Origin: Pyxicephalus adspersus | Taxonomy: Eukaryota > Chordata > Amphibia > Anura > Pyxicephalidae | Reading direction: 5' to 3' | DNA length: 64,000 nt | NCBI RefSeq assembly: GCF_032062135.1 | Contig: NC_092861.1 | Span: 63,704,151 to 63,768,150, forward strand | Translations under genes and position numbers: made by a program | Notes under the pieces: generated by a model | What the model was told of the DNA's origin: nothing | Database searches by the model: none | The model's input: the letters and a program-made list of their open reading frames with translations, nothing else | Shown: piece after piece, positions 10,533-22,249 of the stretch | Layout: each line of letters begins with the position of its first letter | Position numbering within the stretch: position 1 is the first letter of the stretch

Positions 10533-11640
10533 TTGCCAGTTCCGGTACCGCCACATGATGGACTTGCTTCTGTAGAAGGTGATGAGGAATGTGCTGGAGT
10601 TGGAGCCAGTTACAACCCCGAATCATCTGATCCTGAGTACTTGGCCGATGAAGATTCAGAACTAGAGACCTTTACACAAGCAGAGCTGAATGATCTCGTT
10701 CGTGATCTAAATCTCTCCAAAGACAAAGCAGAACTTCTAGCTTCAAGGTTTAAACAGAAGCACTTGGTTGCAAAGGGTCTAACTGTAACTCACTACAGAA
10801 AATGAAATCATAACTTGTCAACGTTCTTTACTAGTTATGGCTCACTGTGCTACTGTCATAATATGAATGAACTCTTTAACAGTTTGTTAAGAGCATGTTC
10901 CCTCTGAATGGCATATTTTCATTGATTCCTCTAAAAGAAGCTTGAAAGCAGTTTTACTGCTTAATGGTAATTCCAAACCAAGTTTATTGATTGCCCAATC
11001 CGGTAACCTAAAGGAGTCCTATGACAACATGAAGTTACTACTTGAAGCAATTAAGTATAAAACACAAAAGTGGAACATCTGTGGGGATCTAAAGGTCATT
11101 GGCTTGCTGATGGGAATGCAAGGAGGAATCACAAAATATTGCTGTTTCCTATGCCTGTGGGACAGGCAATCTACGGGGGACCATTATGTCAAGTGTGATT
11201 GCCTACCAAGAGATACCTATTATCCCTGAACAAGCAATGTGAAGTTTCTGCCTCTGGTCTATCTGAATAAAATATTTCGGCCACCTCTCCATATCAAGTT
11301 AGGCTTGATGAAGAACCTTGTAAAGGCCATGGGTCAATCAAACTCCATGGGTTTTCAGTATCTTGTTGAGAAGTTAACATAAAACATAAGTACTGCAAAA
11401 ATGAAGGAATAGATATTTATAGGGCCACGGATCAAGTCTGTTTTCCAGGATGATGTTTTCAATCTCTCTCAGCAGCTGAGCTAGAAGCTTGGGATGCATT
11501 CAAGTGGCTGTGTGAAAATTTCCTGGGCAACAGTAAGTCTCCTGCATACATGAAAGGAGTTCAGAATCTGCTTGATCCATACCAGAAACTGGGTTGTTGC
11601 ATGTTCTTTTTAAAAAATGTAAAATGCTGTGTTAAACCTG
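10533..11640 (+). pseudogene. Broken copy of a multicopy animal protein gene of unknown function
   Basis: The first frame (10533-10805) encodes an acidic leader, then ELNDLVRDLNLSKDKAELLA and HLVAKGLTVTHYRK, and continues past a TGA at 10803-10805 with a FTSYGSLCYCHNMNELF-like stretch. After a frameshift near 10890, the frame of 10894-11229 gives EWHIFIDSSKRSLKAVLL, then KWNICGDLKVIGLLMGMQGG and TKYCCFLCLWDRQST. Stops interrupt it at 11227-11229 and twice near 11380-11410, with RPPLHIKLGLMKNLVKAMG between. A last piece in the frame of 11550 begins WLCENFLGNSKS. I recognise the pattern from long predicted proteins found in many copies in fish, amphibian and arthropod genomes, which suggests a transposon-borne gene. 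I know no demonstrated function. Stops and two or more frameshifts make it a pseudogene. Confidence 0.7.
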
Positions 11641-12504
11641 TGTCTTTTAAACACCCAGAAAAAAATATTCATAGTATATTTAGTTTAAAAATAACTGAAA
11701 AATACCATTATATCATAACAGATTGTCTAAAATGTTAAAGCCTAGCTTTTAATGCAGTCCTATAATTGTAAGGTGAGAAAAGCACTGCAGATATCAAGGT
11801 GGGGTATCAAATGTAGGCTATGCTATTACTGACTTGTATCTGCAAAAGTCCATTATTTGGATGTTATGCTGACATACAAGCTTCATATACAGAATACAAA
11901 TCAGGTTGGAGAGTCAAAATTCCTAATATGCAAAACGGTAAGTGATGTAAATGTTTAATCAATGCTGTAATTAGCAAAATGCTGCAATTACGAACACTCT
12001 TTTCTAGGTGTCAGTTTCCCTTTAAGTCAACAATTTGACTGAATTTGTCAGTTTTAAATAGGTTTTAAACACCATCTGCACATTTTGGTTTCCAGCATCC
12101 AAATATATTCATGGATCTATAAATATAGATTTATAGTATTAAAGGCTTTGATGAGAAAACAAGCCTGAATACACACAAAACAAAATGCAATAAATGGCAT
12201 CATAGGAGCAAGTAAATACATGGCAGTTCTCTGGAGCACAAATATCCCAGTGATAATAAAGGAGAAATAAATCGGATTATGGATATAGTGGTTTCTAAGC
12301 TATATTACCTCTGTACAGCGTAGATAGAAGTATACTGCGCCATACCACTAAATACATTCCATCTTTAAAAGGGAATTTCCTCTTTGGATCACAGTTCCCA
12401 ATTTGATTCTGATTTCTTTTCAATGCAATACCTGGGTGCTTGTCCCATTGCCATTTATAATATTGGCAAACCCATGGCAAACTTTATTCATCATTAGGGA
12501 TGAT
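11641..12504. other. Gene-free stretch with a possible T2-like MITE
   Basis: No gene is visible. TTAAAGCC at 11735 and, on the opposite strand, TTAAAGGGAAACTGAC ending at 12025 could be the two ends of a 291-bp TTAA-flanked MITE. The left end is a poor match, so this is only a suggestion. Confidence 0.35.
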
Positions 12505-12956
12505 TTAACCTCCTGAGTGGTTCATTTTTGTTTCCAATTTATGTCTAAAAGTGGTACAATGTTTTTCATGAGTACAAAAAAATTTGAAACACAAAATCAT
12601 GTCAAAATAGTAAATTAAATAAATAAAAAAAAATTAAAAATGGACTGTGGTACTCTACAATGTACTGCTTTTACACAGATAAATCCACTGTATTGCCTTC
12701 AACACATTTATTTTGTATTGAATGCAATTCAAATAGATTTGAAATTCCCGCCTGCCCCGAACAGAACTCCCCGGTGACTCATTGGATGCAGAGGACGCCA
12801 GCCGGAGGAAGAGAGAAGTCGTGAAGAACAATGGAGGACACCTGCGGATCAGGTAAGGCTCGATTTATTATTGTTTTTTTATTTTTCGGGGTTACTGCTT
12901 TCAGCATCTTTTTTTTTACCACGAGTCACACTCGGGGTTACTGCTCAGGGGGTTAA
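12505..12956. mobile_element. TTAA-flanked MITE, piggyBac-like
   Basis: TTAA at 12505-12508 is followed by CCTCCTGAGTGG; the other end reads CTGCTCAGGGGG followed by TTAA at 12953-12956. The termini pair as CCTCCTGAG and CCCCCTGAG. TTAA target duplication with ends starting CCY is typical of piggyBac. The interior has no coding capacity, though CGGGGTTACTGCT occurs twice near its right end (about 12888 and 12933). Confidence 0.7.
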
Positions 12957-13150
12957 TAAAGGACTGGAGGATTTTGTGTGTTTGTTTTAGGTTTGGAAAT
13001 AGGGTGAAACTGTTTGGCATGCATGTGGAAGGCAACACAAAAAGTAAAGTATTTTGCTTTAAAGTGATTGGCTGAACACCAATTTATAATATTTCTAATT
13101 AATCAAAAAGTCTGTACTTCTTAGGAAAATCAACTTACACAAAGTTATAT

Positions 13151-15393
13151 TTAAAGGAGAAGTAAATCACATGTATTTTATAAAAGGTGAAGTAAGGTAA
13201 TGAACAAAAAATTTCTCATAAACATAAATACAAAAAATACAAACCTTTTAAAATACAAACATTTTAAAACCCAATTACATACTATTAGATATATTTTAAA
13301 TGTTGAGGCCCAACTGAAGCCAAAATTGAACAAGCTATTGGCCACAGTAAAACCTTTTAGCATTGGTATTGATGACTGCAATAATAACCTCCAACGTTGG
13401 TATCAGTGATCACAACTAAAACCCACAATGGTGTCAGGGACTGGAATAATAGCCCTTGCATTGGTAGCAGTGACCAGACTAATAACCCGGACATTGGTGT
13501 CAGTGACCACAACAATATCCCCCACATTGGTGTCAGTGACCACAACAATAACCCCCACGTTGGTGTCAGGGACCACAATAGCCCCCACATTGGTGTCAGT
13601 GATCACAATAATAACCCCCACATTGGTGTCTGTAACCACAACAATATCCCCCACATTGGTGTTAGTGATCACAACGGTAACCCCCATATTGGTGTCAGTG
13701 ACCACAACAATAGCCCCCACATTGGTGTCAGTGACCACAATAATAACTCCCACATTGGTGTTAGTGACCACAACAATAACCCCCACATTGGTGTCAGTGA
13801 CCACAACAATGACCCCCACATTGGTGTCAGTGACCACAACAATAACCCCCACATTGGNCCCACATTGGTGTCAGTGACCACAACAATGACCCCCACATTG
13901 GTGTCAGTGACCACAACAATAACCCCCACATTGGTGTCAGTGACCACAACAATAACCCCTACATTGGTGTCAGTGTCCACAACAAAAACCCTCACATTGG
14001 TGTCAGTGACCACAACAATAACCCCCACATTAGTGTCAGTGACCACAATAATAACCCCCACATTGGTGTCTGTGACCACAACAATAACCCCCACATTGGT
14101 GTCAATGACAACAACAGTAACCCCCACATTGGTGTCAGTGACCACAATATTAACCCCCACATTGGTGTCAATGACCACAATAATAACCCCCACATTGGTG
14201 TCTGTGACCACAATAATTACCCCCACATTAGTGTCAGTGACCACAATATTAAACCCCACATTGGTGTCAATGACCACAATAATAACCCCCACATTGGTGT
14301 CTGTGACCACAATAATAACCCCCACATTGGTGTCAGCGTCCACAACAAAAAACCCCACATTGGTGTCAATGACAACAACAGTAACCCCCACATTGGTGTC
14401 AGTGACCACAATATTAACCCCCAGATTGGTGTCAGTGACCACAACAATAACCCCCACATTGGTGTCAGTGACCACAATAATAACCCCCACATTGGTGTCA
14501 GTGACCACAATAATAACCCCCACATTGGTGTCAGTGACCACAATAATAACGCCCACATTGGTGTCAGTGACCACAACAATATTCCCCACATTGGTGTCAG
14601 TGACCACAACAATAAACCCCACATTGGTGTCAATGACAACAACAATAACCCCCACATTGGTGTCAGTGACCACAATAGTAACCCCCACACTGGTGTCAGC
14701 GTCCACAACAATAACCCCCAGATTGGTGTCAGGTACTGGAATATTAACCCTTGCAGTGGAAGCAGTGATTACAACAACAACCCCAACATTGGTGTCAGTG
14801 ACCACAATAATCTCCATATGGGTGTCAGTGACTGCAAAAATTGCCCTTGCATGGGTAGCACTGACCACAATAATGACCTCCACATTGGTGTCAGTGACCA
14901 CAACAATAACCCCCACATTGGTGTCAGTGACCACAACAGTAACCCCCACATTGGTGTCAGTGACCACAACAATAACCCCTACATTGGTGTCAGTGACCAC
15001 AATATTGACCTCCACATTGGTGTCAGTGACCACAACAATATTGGTGTCAGTGACCACAACAATAACCCCTACATTGGTGTCAGTGACCACAATATTGACC
15101 TCCACATTGGTGTCAGTGACCACAACAATAACCCCAACATTGGTGTCAGTGACCACAACAATAACCCCCACATTGGTGTCAGTGACCACAACAACAACCA
15201 TCACATTGGTGTCATTGACCAGAACAGTAACTCCCACATTATACAAAGCAAAACCAAAAATCGAAGACATAAACATTCCTGGAAAAGTGTGGGGCTAAAG
15301 AAAAATAGTACTTCTCAAAAACACTGTATATGGTAAAGAGACTTACGTCAATATAAAGAAATGTGTATGTTCTTAGTTCAAGTTCCCCTTTGA
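13151..15393. mobile_element. Candidate T2-like MITE carrying a minisatellite
   Basis: The left end is TTAAAGGAGAAGTAAATCAC at 13151. The right end, read on the minus strand from 15393, is TCAAAGGGGAACTTGAAC, with the flanking TTAA decayed to TTGA on the plus strand. After the first base the ends agree at about two positions in three, matching the TTAAAGGRR terminus of T2-family MITEs. Between them lie about 195 bases, then the 33-bp minisatellite, then about 150 bases. The pairing of the ends is inference. Confidence 0.45.
13345..15240. repeat. 33-bp minisatellite, about 56 units
   Basis: The unit is ACCACAACAATAACCCCCAC followed by ATTGGTGTCAGTG, 33 bases in all. Because 33 is a multiple of three and units rarely change length, long frames stay open on both strands: repeats of TTITPTLVSV and HNNNPHIGVSD on the plus strand and VTDTNVGVIV on the minus strand. 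No one of these is preferred, so none is a credible gene. Units at both edges are a diverged type containing CCTTGCATTGGTAGCAGTGA (13450-13490 and 14730-14870). A 90-bp higher-order duplication occurs at 14971 and 15061, and one unit near 15030 is short. A single N at 13858 marks an assembly join inside the array, so its true length is uncertain. Confidence 0.97.
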
Positions 15394-18300
15394 TAGCTTT
15401 CCTAGGTATCAAAAAAAAAGAGTAATATAACAATTTCTATTCGAGCAAAAATATTATTTTTAATTAAATAAAAAATTCTTTGGTTCCCAGGGAAGTTATA
15501 TAGTACTAAAAGGAATATTAATAATGTTCTCTTTACAGCAGTGAATGTTTATGCTCCCAGCAAATCTTAAGTTATATTTTGACAAAAATCTTACACTTGG
15601 CTAGAGAAGTTTGTAAAGGGCATTTAATAGAAAGGTAATAATAAATGGTAATGGTAATAATAAATGGATTCTATGTACTTTCTTCCTAAGTGGTTGGTTC
15701 ATAAGGACATTTATAATTGAAGTAGGTGTCAGTATGGGCAAGAAAAGGGTTCTACGTTTCATTTTAAAATGCATCTCACATCTTCATGTATTGATTTGTT
15801 CTTATAAGAGATGGCTATTACATAGTGTGACATGGTGTAGAAACATGGATGAGTACATAGTTTGGTCTATGTGGAAACAAAAAATACACCTTTTTGACTA
15901 ACCATGCAAGAAACATATTTGGTAAAATTCTTTATATCCATTAAGGATTTATTATATATGGAATTTCACAAATATAATGTTTTTTTTAACATATTACTAT
16001 AAAAAAATGTTCAGTTACCTAACTGGAAAGATAAAATTCTAAACCTTGGTAATTGGTATCAACCTCAACGAATAGTTCTTACAGATTAAGATTTTCAGAT
16101 TCCATTCACAGTGATGCTTGCTATACCAGCATGAACACAATATAGAATGAATAAAAGTATCGCAAAATAGCAAAGTCTGGGTCTTGTTGTTAGGCGAACC
16201 TAAGGATGAACTGAAGTGTAGCAGTTGTAAGAAAAAGAAAGACAGCAAATAACTAGTCACCAGTACTGCATGTGGTCTATCTGATCTTTTCCCATTAATG
16301 GCTTACCACAGCTTGTTCTGATCTTTGTCCATATGTGGTTAGGTACAAATAATATTTTCAAATAACCAACCATTACCTTTTAGTTCTATCCACTTTAAAA
16401 GTGAATTTCAGACATTCTGTTTTATATACCATTTCCAGCAGTGTCATTGGTTGCCTGCACCAGATTTTGAACTTTTGATAAACTACCAGCACATCTTAAA
16501 ATTTTCTAAAAGTATGATGTTGTTTTAATTACCCCATTAAAAAAGGCTATTTAAAAAACTCTGAATCTGATATTTAAAAAACATTGTCTTCTGGGTACAT
16601 TTCCAAGTGCATGTGCTTTAAATGACAGTGATTGATTCACCACCAAAGAATGTTTGGCTTGAGTCACAGTTATGTCTTTATAAATAGAAGTATTAAAGTG
16701 ATTGAATATATTAGAAGGAAAATCTTCCACTTAGTACTTGCTTTATAGATTTCAGCCAGAACACTGAAATGGTTTATCTCAACATCAGTGGAAGAGCATT
16801 ATTAAACCCAGAAAACTGCTGACATCTAGTGAAAAAAATAATTACTACAGGGGGCAGCTCCAGATTAAAGGTACGTATAATACTAATTAAAGGTAAGTAT
16901 TGTGCTGTTTTTTTTTCATATTTATTTATTTTATAATGTTTTTAAAGTAATTACATAATGTGTAATGTAACAGAGTACCGGTACATAACATCTTGAGTAG
17001 ATGTTTTAATAACAAAACTAGCCTGCACAGGTTCCTGTCACAGTATACATCTGTAGTATAAATGCTCATGTTGGCCTAATTTTCCTTTGTTTGCCGTGCA
17101 TCAATTTACAGGCAATGGAACACATGTAAAATACAGGTCAGCAAAATTCCATTGACTTTAATTTAAGCATTATACATGAGCATTTAGAAGCTGTGTCTGA
17201 CCTTCTTTCTATTGTGCTGTGTTTCTTTGTATGTGAAAATGTGTGTCTGGCAGCTCTTGGCCGAACAGCAAACTGTTGCTGTGCAGGCAGATGAGGAAAA
17301 CCACACCAATCTTCAGATTACAACAACTCAACAGAACATAGAGCATTTGCCATTTGCAGCAGTTGCATGCAAACAGAGTCCCAACTGCTCATATGTGCTT
17401 GAGAGTTTGGAACCACAGTTGAGTTTGCAGCAGACCACTGCTACATTGTGGCTCCCTACATTCCTGAAATTAGCCTAAAAGAAAGAACTTGTTTGACATT
17501 ACGTATTTCATGATTGTCATATCTACATGTTAAACATTCACTTTCTTCTTTTTCTGTTCTGAGAAACTGATCATGTCTAAAAAAAAATTAAAACAATGTC
17601 CTTCGGTATTGAAAAGCATATATATGCAGTGTGGGAGGGAGGGGATACTAAAAATTATAAGGTATATTTATGTTTTATACATTACTTGAAAAGTATGCTT
17701 TTACCATTTGAATTTGCTACAAGGTACAATTTTCAAGGTCCACTTATGACTCAAGGTTCTTTTTTAACATAACAAATGCTAGTAAGAAACAACTGAGCTT
17801 GTAAAAACAATGTGCCCTGGCTATGTAGACACACTTAAAAGCTTCTATATAGCACACAACAAGGACCCATGGGAATGCTGCTTTGCGTTGGTCTAAGTGC
17901 ACTTTATCTCTAAAACTGTCAGACGTAAAACTATTACATGTATGACCTGATACTGTCAAATCCCAATCTAAATCTGCCCACCTGACCCCAAAATTTCCTA
18001 ACAAAGAGATCAGCAAGAAAAGTGAGCGTAGACCAAAAACTCCAGCCATCCATGAATGTGGTGATTGGACTCATTGCACTTGTTTTTTTTTTTATTCCAT
18101 TATCTACTTTGTTAACCCATATTAGGGTTCCAAAAAAAAAGAGTTCTCATGAGGAAAATATCCAGTTTTTAAATGCTGACCTATAATTTTGAGGCTTTTA
18201 GCAACAGATGTGTCCTTGTATTGCAGTATTTTCAGCGTGTGTATGAAAGATTGAAGCAGCTGCAGACATAATTGAAAACTGTGAGAACAAATAACCACAC

Positions 18301-19747
18301 TGTACATCAACTGGTGTCAGCTGAACAACAAGTATTTTTAGCTTGCTGCTGCTGGTTAAAAAGGGTATCAGGTTCACGTGACTTGACATGCCAGCTTTTC
18401 TCTATGCAGGACATTCAGTGAATTACTTACCCTATAGTTGTTATCCTAATGCAACCTCATTATAGAACATGACTATTTGCTCTCTTTGTCGCCTCTGCAG
18501 ATGTAATGTGATGCAAAAAGTCGGACGGTGAATTTTTTTTCCATGTGCTGAAAACAAATAAAATACACTTATGGAATAACAGATAAGTATTTGTAATACA
18601 GATCAAGTATTGTACTTTTTTTGGCTTACATTCAGAATACTGTCTGTCATTCAGGACCCATTCACATTTATGCATTTCATGAATAAACCTACATCCCTCT
18701 GCACTAGTGTCACTAGGTGCCATGTTCTGGGTTATGGCTGCCCATTAACTTGAGCTTCACCATAGCACAGTGATCCAAATACTGTCCTTGCACTTTTTTG
18801 GCAGCACACTGCAATATACTATAGTGTGTCGCCCCCTGGTGCAGTATGCTGTGCTGCAGAAGGTGTCTTGGAGTCCTATTTAAAACAAATAGCACTGCAT
18901 AGCACCAATATGTGAGATGCACATTTCTGTGCGCTTTGATAATGCAATTATAATCAAACCTGTTACTGCAATACACATATGTGAACTGGCCCTCAAAATA
19001 GTTTCTATTGGCTTTCATAAACATGTCAACATCTGATGTAAAATTAGTTGTTGTACACAATATTTGAAGGGATATATTTTGGTTTTGGATACAGGATTCC
19101 AAATCTGCCTTTGTGATGTTTCTGGAATTTGATACATGCCCAACTGCGCTGACATTAGATCCATTAATGTCTTGGTACAGTGTAAAATATCTAATAGAAA
19201 GCATTGTTGTGCTACAATAAATGCATTAAAACTCAACCAATAACTTGCAGAGGAAAACAGTCTATGTAAGTTACAAAAAAATTGTGATTTGTTCAACAAA
19301 AATTCTTGTTTTATCGTTTCTATGAGATGGGTGAATGTATTTAAAAAGTATACTCTAGAGATGGGTGAATGTACTCTTTAATGTACTTTAACATGAGCTA
19401 TTAAAAGGACATAGGTGAACACACTGAGCATTGCACTTTTAAAAAGTAATGTAATGAGCTTTCACTGGGAAAGATCAGTATTGATGGCTGTCAGGATACA
19501 AATTGTTCAAATTATTACAAAATTGTTTTTTGGACAGTAGCTAAGTTACTAAGCAATATACTGTCACGTTGGCATGTCTGCTTTTCAAGTACTTTCGCCC
19601 CTCTGAATTTGTACAGAATGATAAAACAACACTTTTGTTTAGTAAATCACAGTATGAATTGTTTATAAAAATATTTTGTAATGTTACATCTCTAAAACCC
19701 TAAAAATGCTATGGTTCTTCAAGGGGAATGTGGGGGTCCACAAGTAT
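15394..19747. other. Gene-free stretch with weak repeat remnants
   Basis: I see no credible gene. A plus-strand frame at 17212-17478 contains LLAEQQTVAVQADEENHTNL and TATLWLP, faintly like the gag of gypsy-type elements, but the match is too weak to call. The minus-strand frame 18713-19204 (163 residues) overlaps sequence around 18730-18990 that looks like a dispersed repeat (GCAGCACACTGCAATATACT and similar), so I do not call it a gene. A 16-base string GAGATGGGTGAATGTA occurs twice near 19324 and 19358. Confidence 0.5.
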
Positions 19748-20174
19748 TTAAAGTGGAGTTTAGGTTCCTCAGGCAGGGCTTTATTGCAGAAAGGGACAGG
19801 CAATGTTCTTTATGCAATAAGTATTCTTACCTACCAGATCGCCATCCCAGCTGACAAAAGTTGTTGAGCTGTGTATGCTCAGCTTGGCATTGGTTGCCAG
19901 AATACCTGGCAATCCTGACATCTCCTGGATGCTGGAAGTGAATGAACACGCATGCACCTGCACAGGTGTTACGTCATCCCGGCTCAGCCAATCAAAATGG
20001 CCAAAGATCGGAATACAGAAGAGAAGAAAGAAGAAGATGGCGGGGCTAGCAATGGAATGTGAATAGGTGAGTTCTCATTAGTAACTCCACCACATACATT
20101 TTAAGTAGAAGAGACTCCCCTCCAAATTGAGACTAAAGTGAATGCAACATTAGGGATTGGAACTTTTCCTTTAA
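19748..20174. mobile_element. T2-like MITE flanked by TTAA
   Basis: TTAA at 19748 is followed by AGTGGAGTTTAGGTTCC; the right end, read on the minus strand from 20174, is TTAAAGGAAAAGTTCC. The interior is moderately GC-rich and non-coding. The left terminus resembles the right terminus of the element at 48130-48448 (GTGGATCTAAACTC on the minus strand). The TTAA site and TTAAAGGRR end fit the T2 group known from Xenopus. Confidence 0.65.
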
Positions 20175-22131
20175 CTCATTAAAAGTAAGCAGCTTGATAT
20201 CCTAAACAATATCTGACAACAGTGGCATGCCTGACTCAGGTCCCAACCCTCGGATTTGTGAAGTAATGGCAAACCCATTAACGTTTATATGTAAATTGTG
20301 ATGGGTCTGCCAAATTATATAGATGATTTCTTTTTGGGCATATTGACAGAAATGTATACAAGCCATTCTAGCACCATAAATCTATTGTTTCAAAAACAAT
20401 AAAACTGTCATTCTACTTATTTTTTTTTTAAATAGCTTTTCGTGTTAGTTTACATTGTCAAAAACTGAAGACATTAGAAAGAGAAACACTTACACGTAGG
20501 TGTTTGATTGGCAGGTTTCACTTATAAGAAGCCCTTGCTCTTCTGCATAAGGTGTTATAGACTAGAGGAATGTAAAATGTGTTCTAAAACATTATTGTGT
20601 TTGCAGCTATGCTTTCTAATTCTAACATTCATACCCAAAATTTTAGTTACTAGTAGGCTAAATTTCACATTGTCTTTGTTCATTTGGAAATTACATTTAA
20701 TTGCATTTAATTACTATTATATCAATATTGTAATTATAGCCGTGTAAGTGACTTTTGGACCATCTTCACTTAGGGAAACTTTTATAAAGCATAAATAGAA
20801 CATTTAGTCGATTTCTTATCACCTGACTACCCAAAGTATATCCTTTGATTTTACTGCAGTTCAAACCATGAAAGTAAAATTTGGTTAAGCTCAATGAACC
20901 AGAGCACAATATTTATAGTATTGAAATCACATTGCTAAAAAAACAGAGTATGAGACAGTATAAAGATATGTCATGGGTCATAACACATGGGATAAACTTT
21001 AGCAAAAGCAATGACTGTTAGCTGCCTGAGGAAAAACATTAAAGTTTTAGAGTGCTATAGTTGAGGCAAAGCTGAAGTGAGGCAGGGTCGTATTTACCAC
21101 AATGACACTCAAGGTCCAGTACCTAGGACAGAAGGTTGAGGCTCCAAGCCTCAGAACTAACCATTTGTGATAACATTATTTGCATTTTTCCACAAACTTT
21201 TTCTTTTCCCAATTTGTCTGTACTGAAAAAAGATAACTGTATACAATGTATGCCAATTGCTGCCTCTAATAGCTCATCCTAACATTGTAATAATATGACA
21301 ACACAAAGGTTGGAGCATGTACAAAAGGGTGCCATTATTCATGCCTAGGGCAACATATTATTAGCAAATAATATATATATAATATATATAATGGGCTAGA
21401 GAGAAAGATTTGGGAGAAAGTTACTGGGTCCTAAAGAAGTTAGGATACTTCTCGTGAAAATGGCATTTGCTAAACTTAGAGGAGCATTTAATGTAATATT
21501 ACATTCTTTCACTTTATTTTCAGGCGTTTCTGAACAATGCGTTAGCTATTTGGATTGTTTTTTTTTTATCTTGTAATACTCAGAGGGGCTTCAACTGGTA
21601 GGGTAATAATGTTGTCATGAATATGTCTGCTAAACTTTGTCAATGCATTGATATACCTTATTTTTCTTTTTAGAAAAAGTCCCCGAAGATCAACTCTCCT
21701 GTGATATACTTGAATCAGAAGGAAAACCTACTATGTTGTTATGTCTCTGTGCATGACTCTGTGCATGTGCATCTGACACTAGTTTTCCCCGGTTTAACTT
21801 GCTGAAAGTTTTGCGAATTTCTAAAATTCAGCAAACCTGTACTTAGAGGAAAATCCCAATTGAAGTCTATTGGAGGCAAATCTTTTTGAAAGTTATGTCC
21901 ACTTTTAGGGCTAATAATCAAAACAAATGATTAAAGGCTGGACAGCGGAGAAAGCATTTTAAAATATTATTATTATTGTAATATTACAAATAAACAAACT
22001 AAATAACATGTTTACCTGATGCTTTATATTTGTATGTTGTGTTCTGAAACAGTACTCTTTTTAAGGATAGCCTTAATGACAGCATATGCTAGCAGTGCAT
22101 ATTTGGCTGTGGAATTAATTTAATTATTATT
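20175..22131. other. Gene-free stretch
   Basis: Only short frames occur. A splice-acceptor-like pyrimidine run ending in TTTTTAG lies at 21658-21673, but the sequence after it does not encode a recognisable exon. A short AT microsatellite is at 21368-21390. Confidence 0.5.
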
Positions 22132-22249
22132 TTTTAACAACAATACATGCTTTTTCATTAAAAGGTTGATCTATTTTGACCAAAAGACTGATGACTTTTG
22201 GTCAAAATAGATCAACCTTTTGATAAAAAAGCATGTTTTGTTGTAAAAC
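22132..22249. repeat. Long near-perfect inverted repeat (hairpin)
   Basis: Two 55-base arms (22132-22186 and 22195-22249) flank an 8-base loop, ACTGATGA. By hand alignment, 50 of 55 positions are complementary and one of the five mismatches would be a G-U pair in RNA. The loop-proximal 27 bases are perfect, around GGTTGATCTATTTTGACC. It may be a very short palindromic MITE or an inverted duplication. I found no second copy in the window. Confidence 0.9.

Noticed and set aside
13669..15276. 535-codon minus-strand frame as a gene
   Set aside because: It is the reverse reading of the same minisatellite, with no start context or domain.
13397..15298. 633-codon plus-strand frame as a gene
   Set aside because: It is the 33-bp minisatellite read in one of several equally open frames, and it spans an N in the assembly.
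18713..19204. 163-codon minus-strand frame as a gene
   Set aside because: No domain is recognisable, and its second half looks like a dispersed repeat (CAGCACACTGCAATATAC-type sequence).
21658..21720. Splice acceptor and exon
   Set aside because: The pyrimidine run and AG are plausible, but the sequence after them gives no recognisable exon and no donor.
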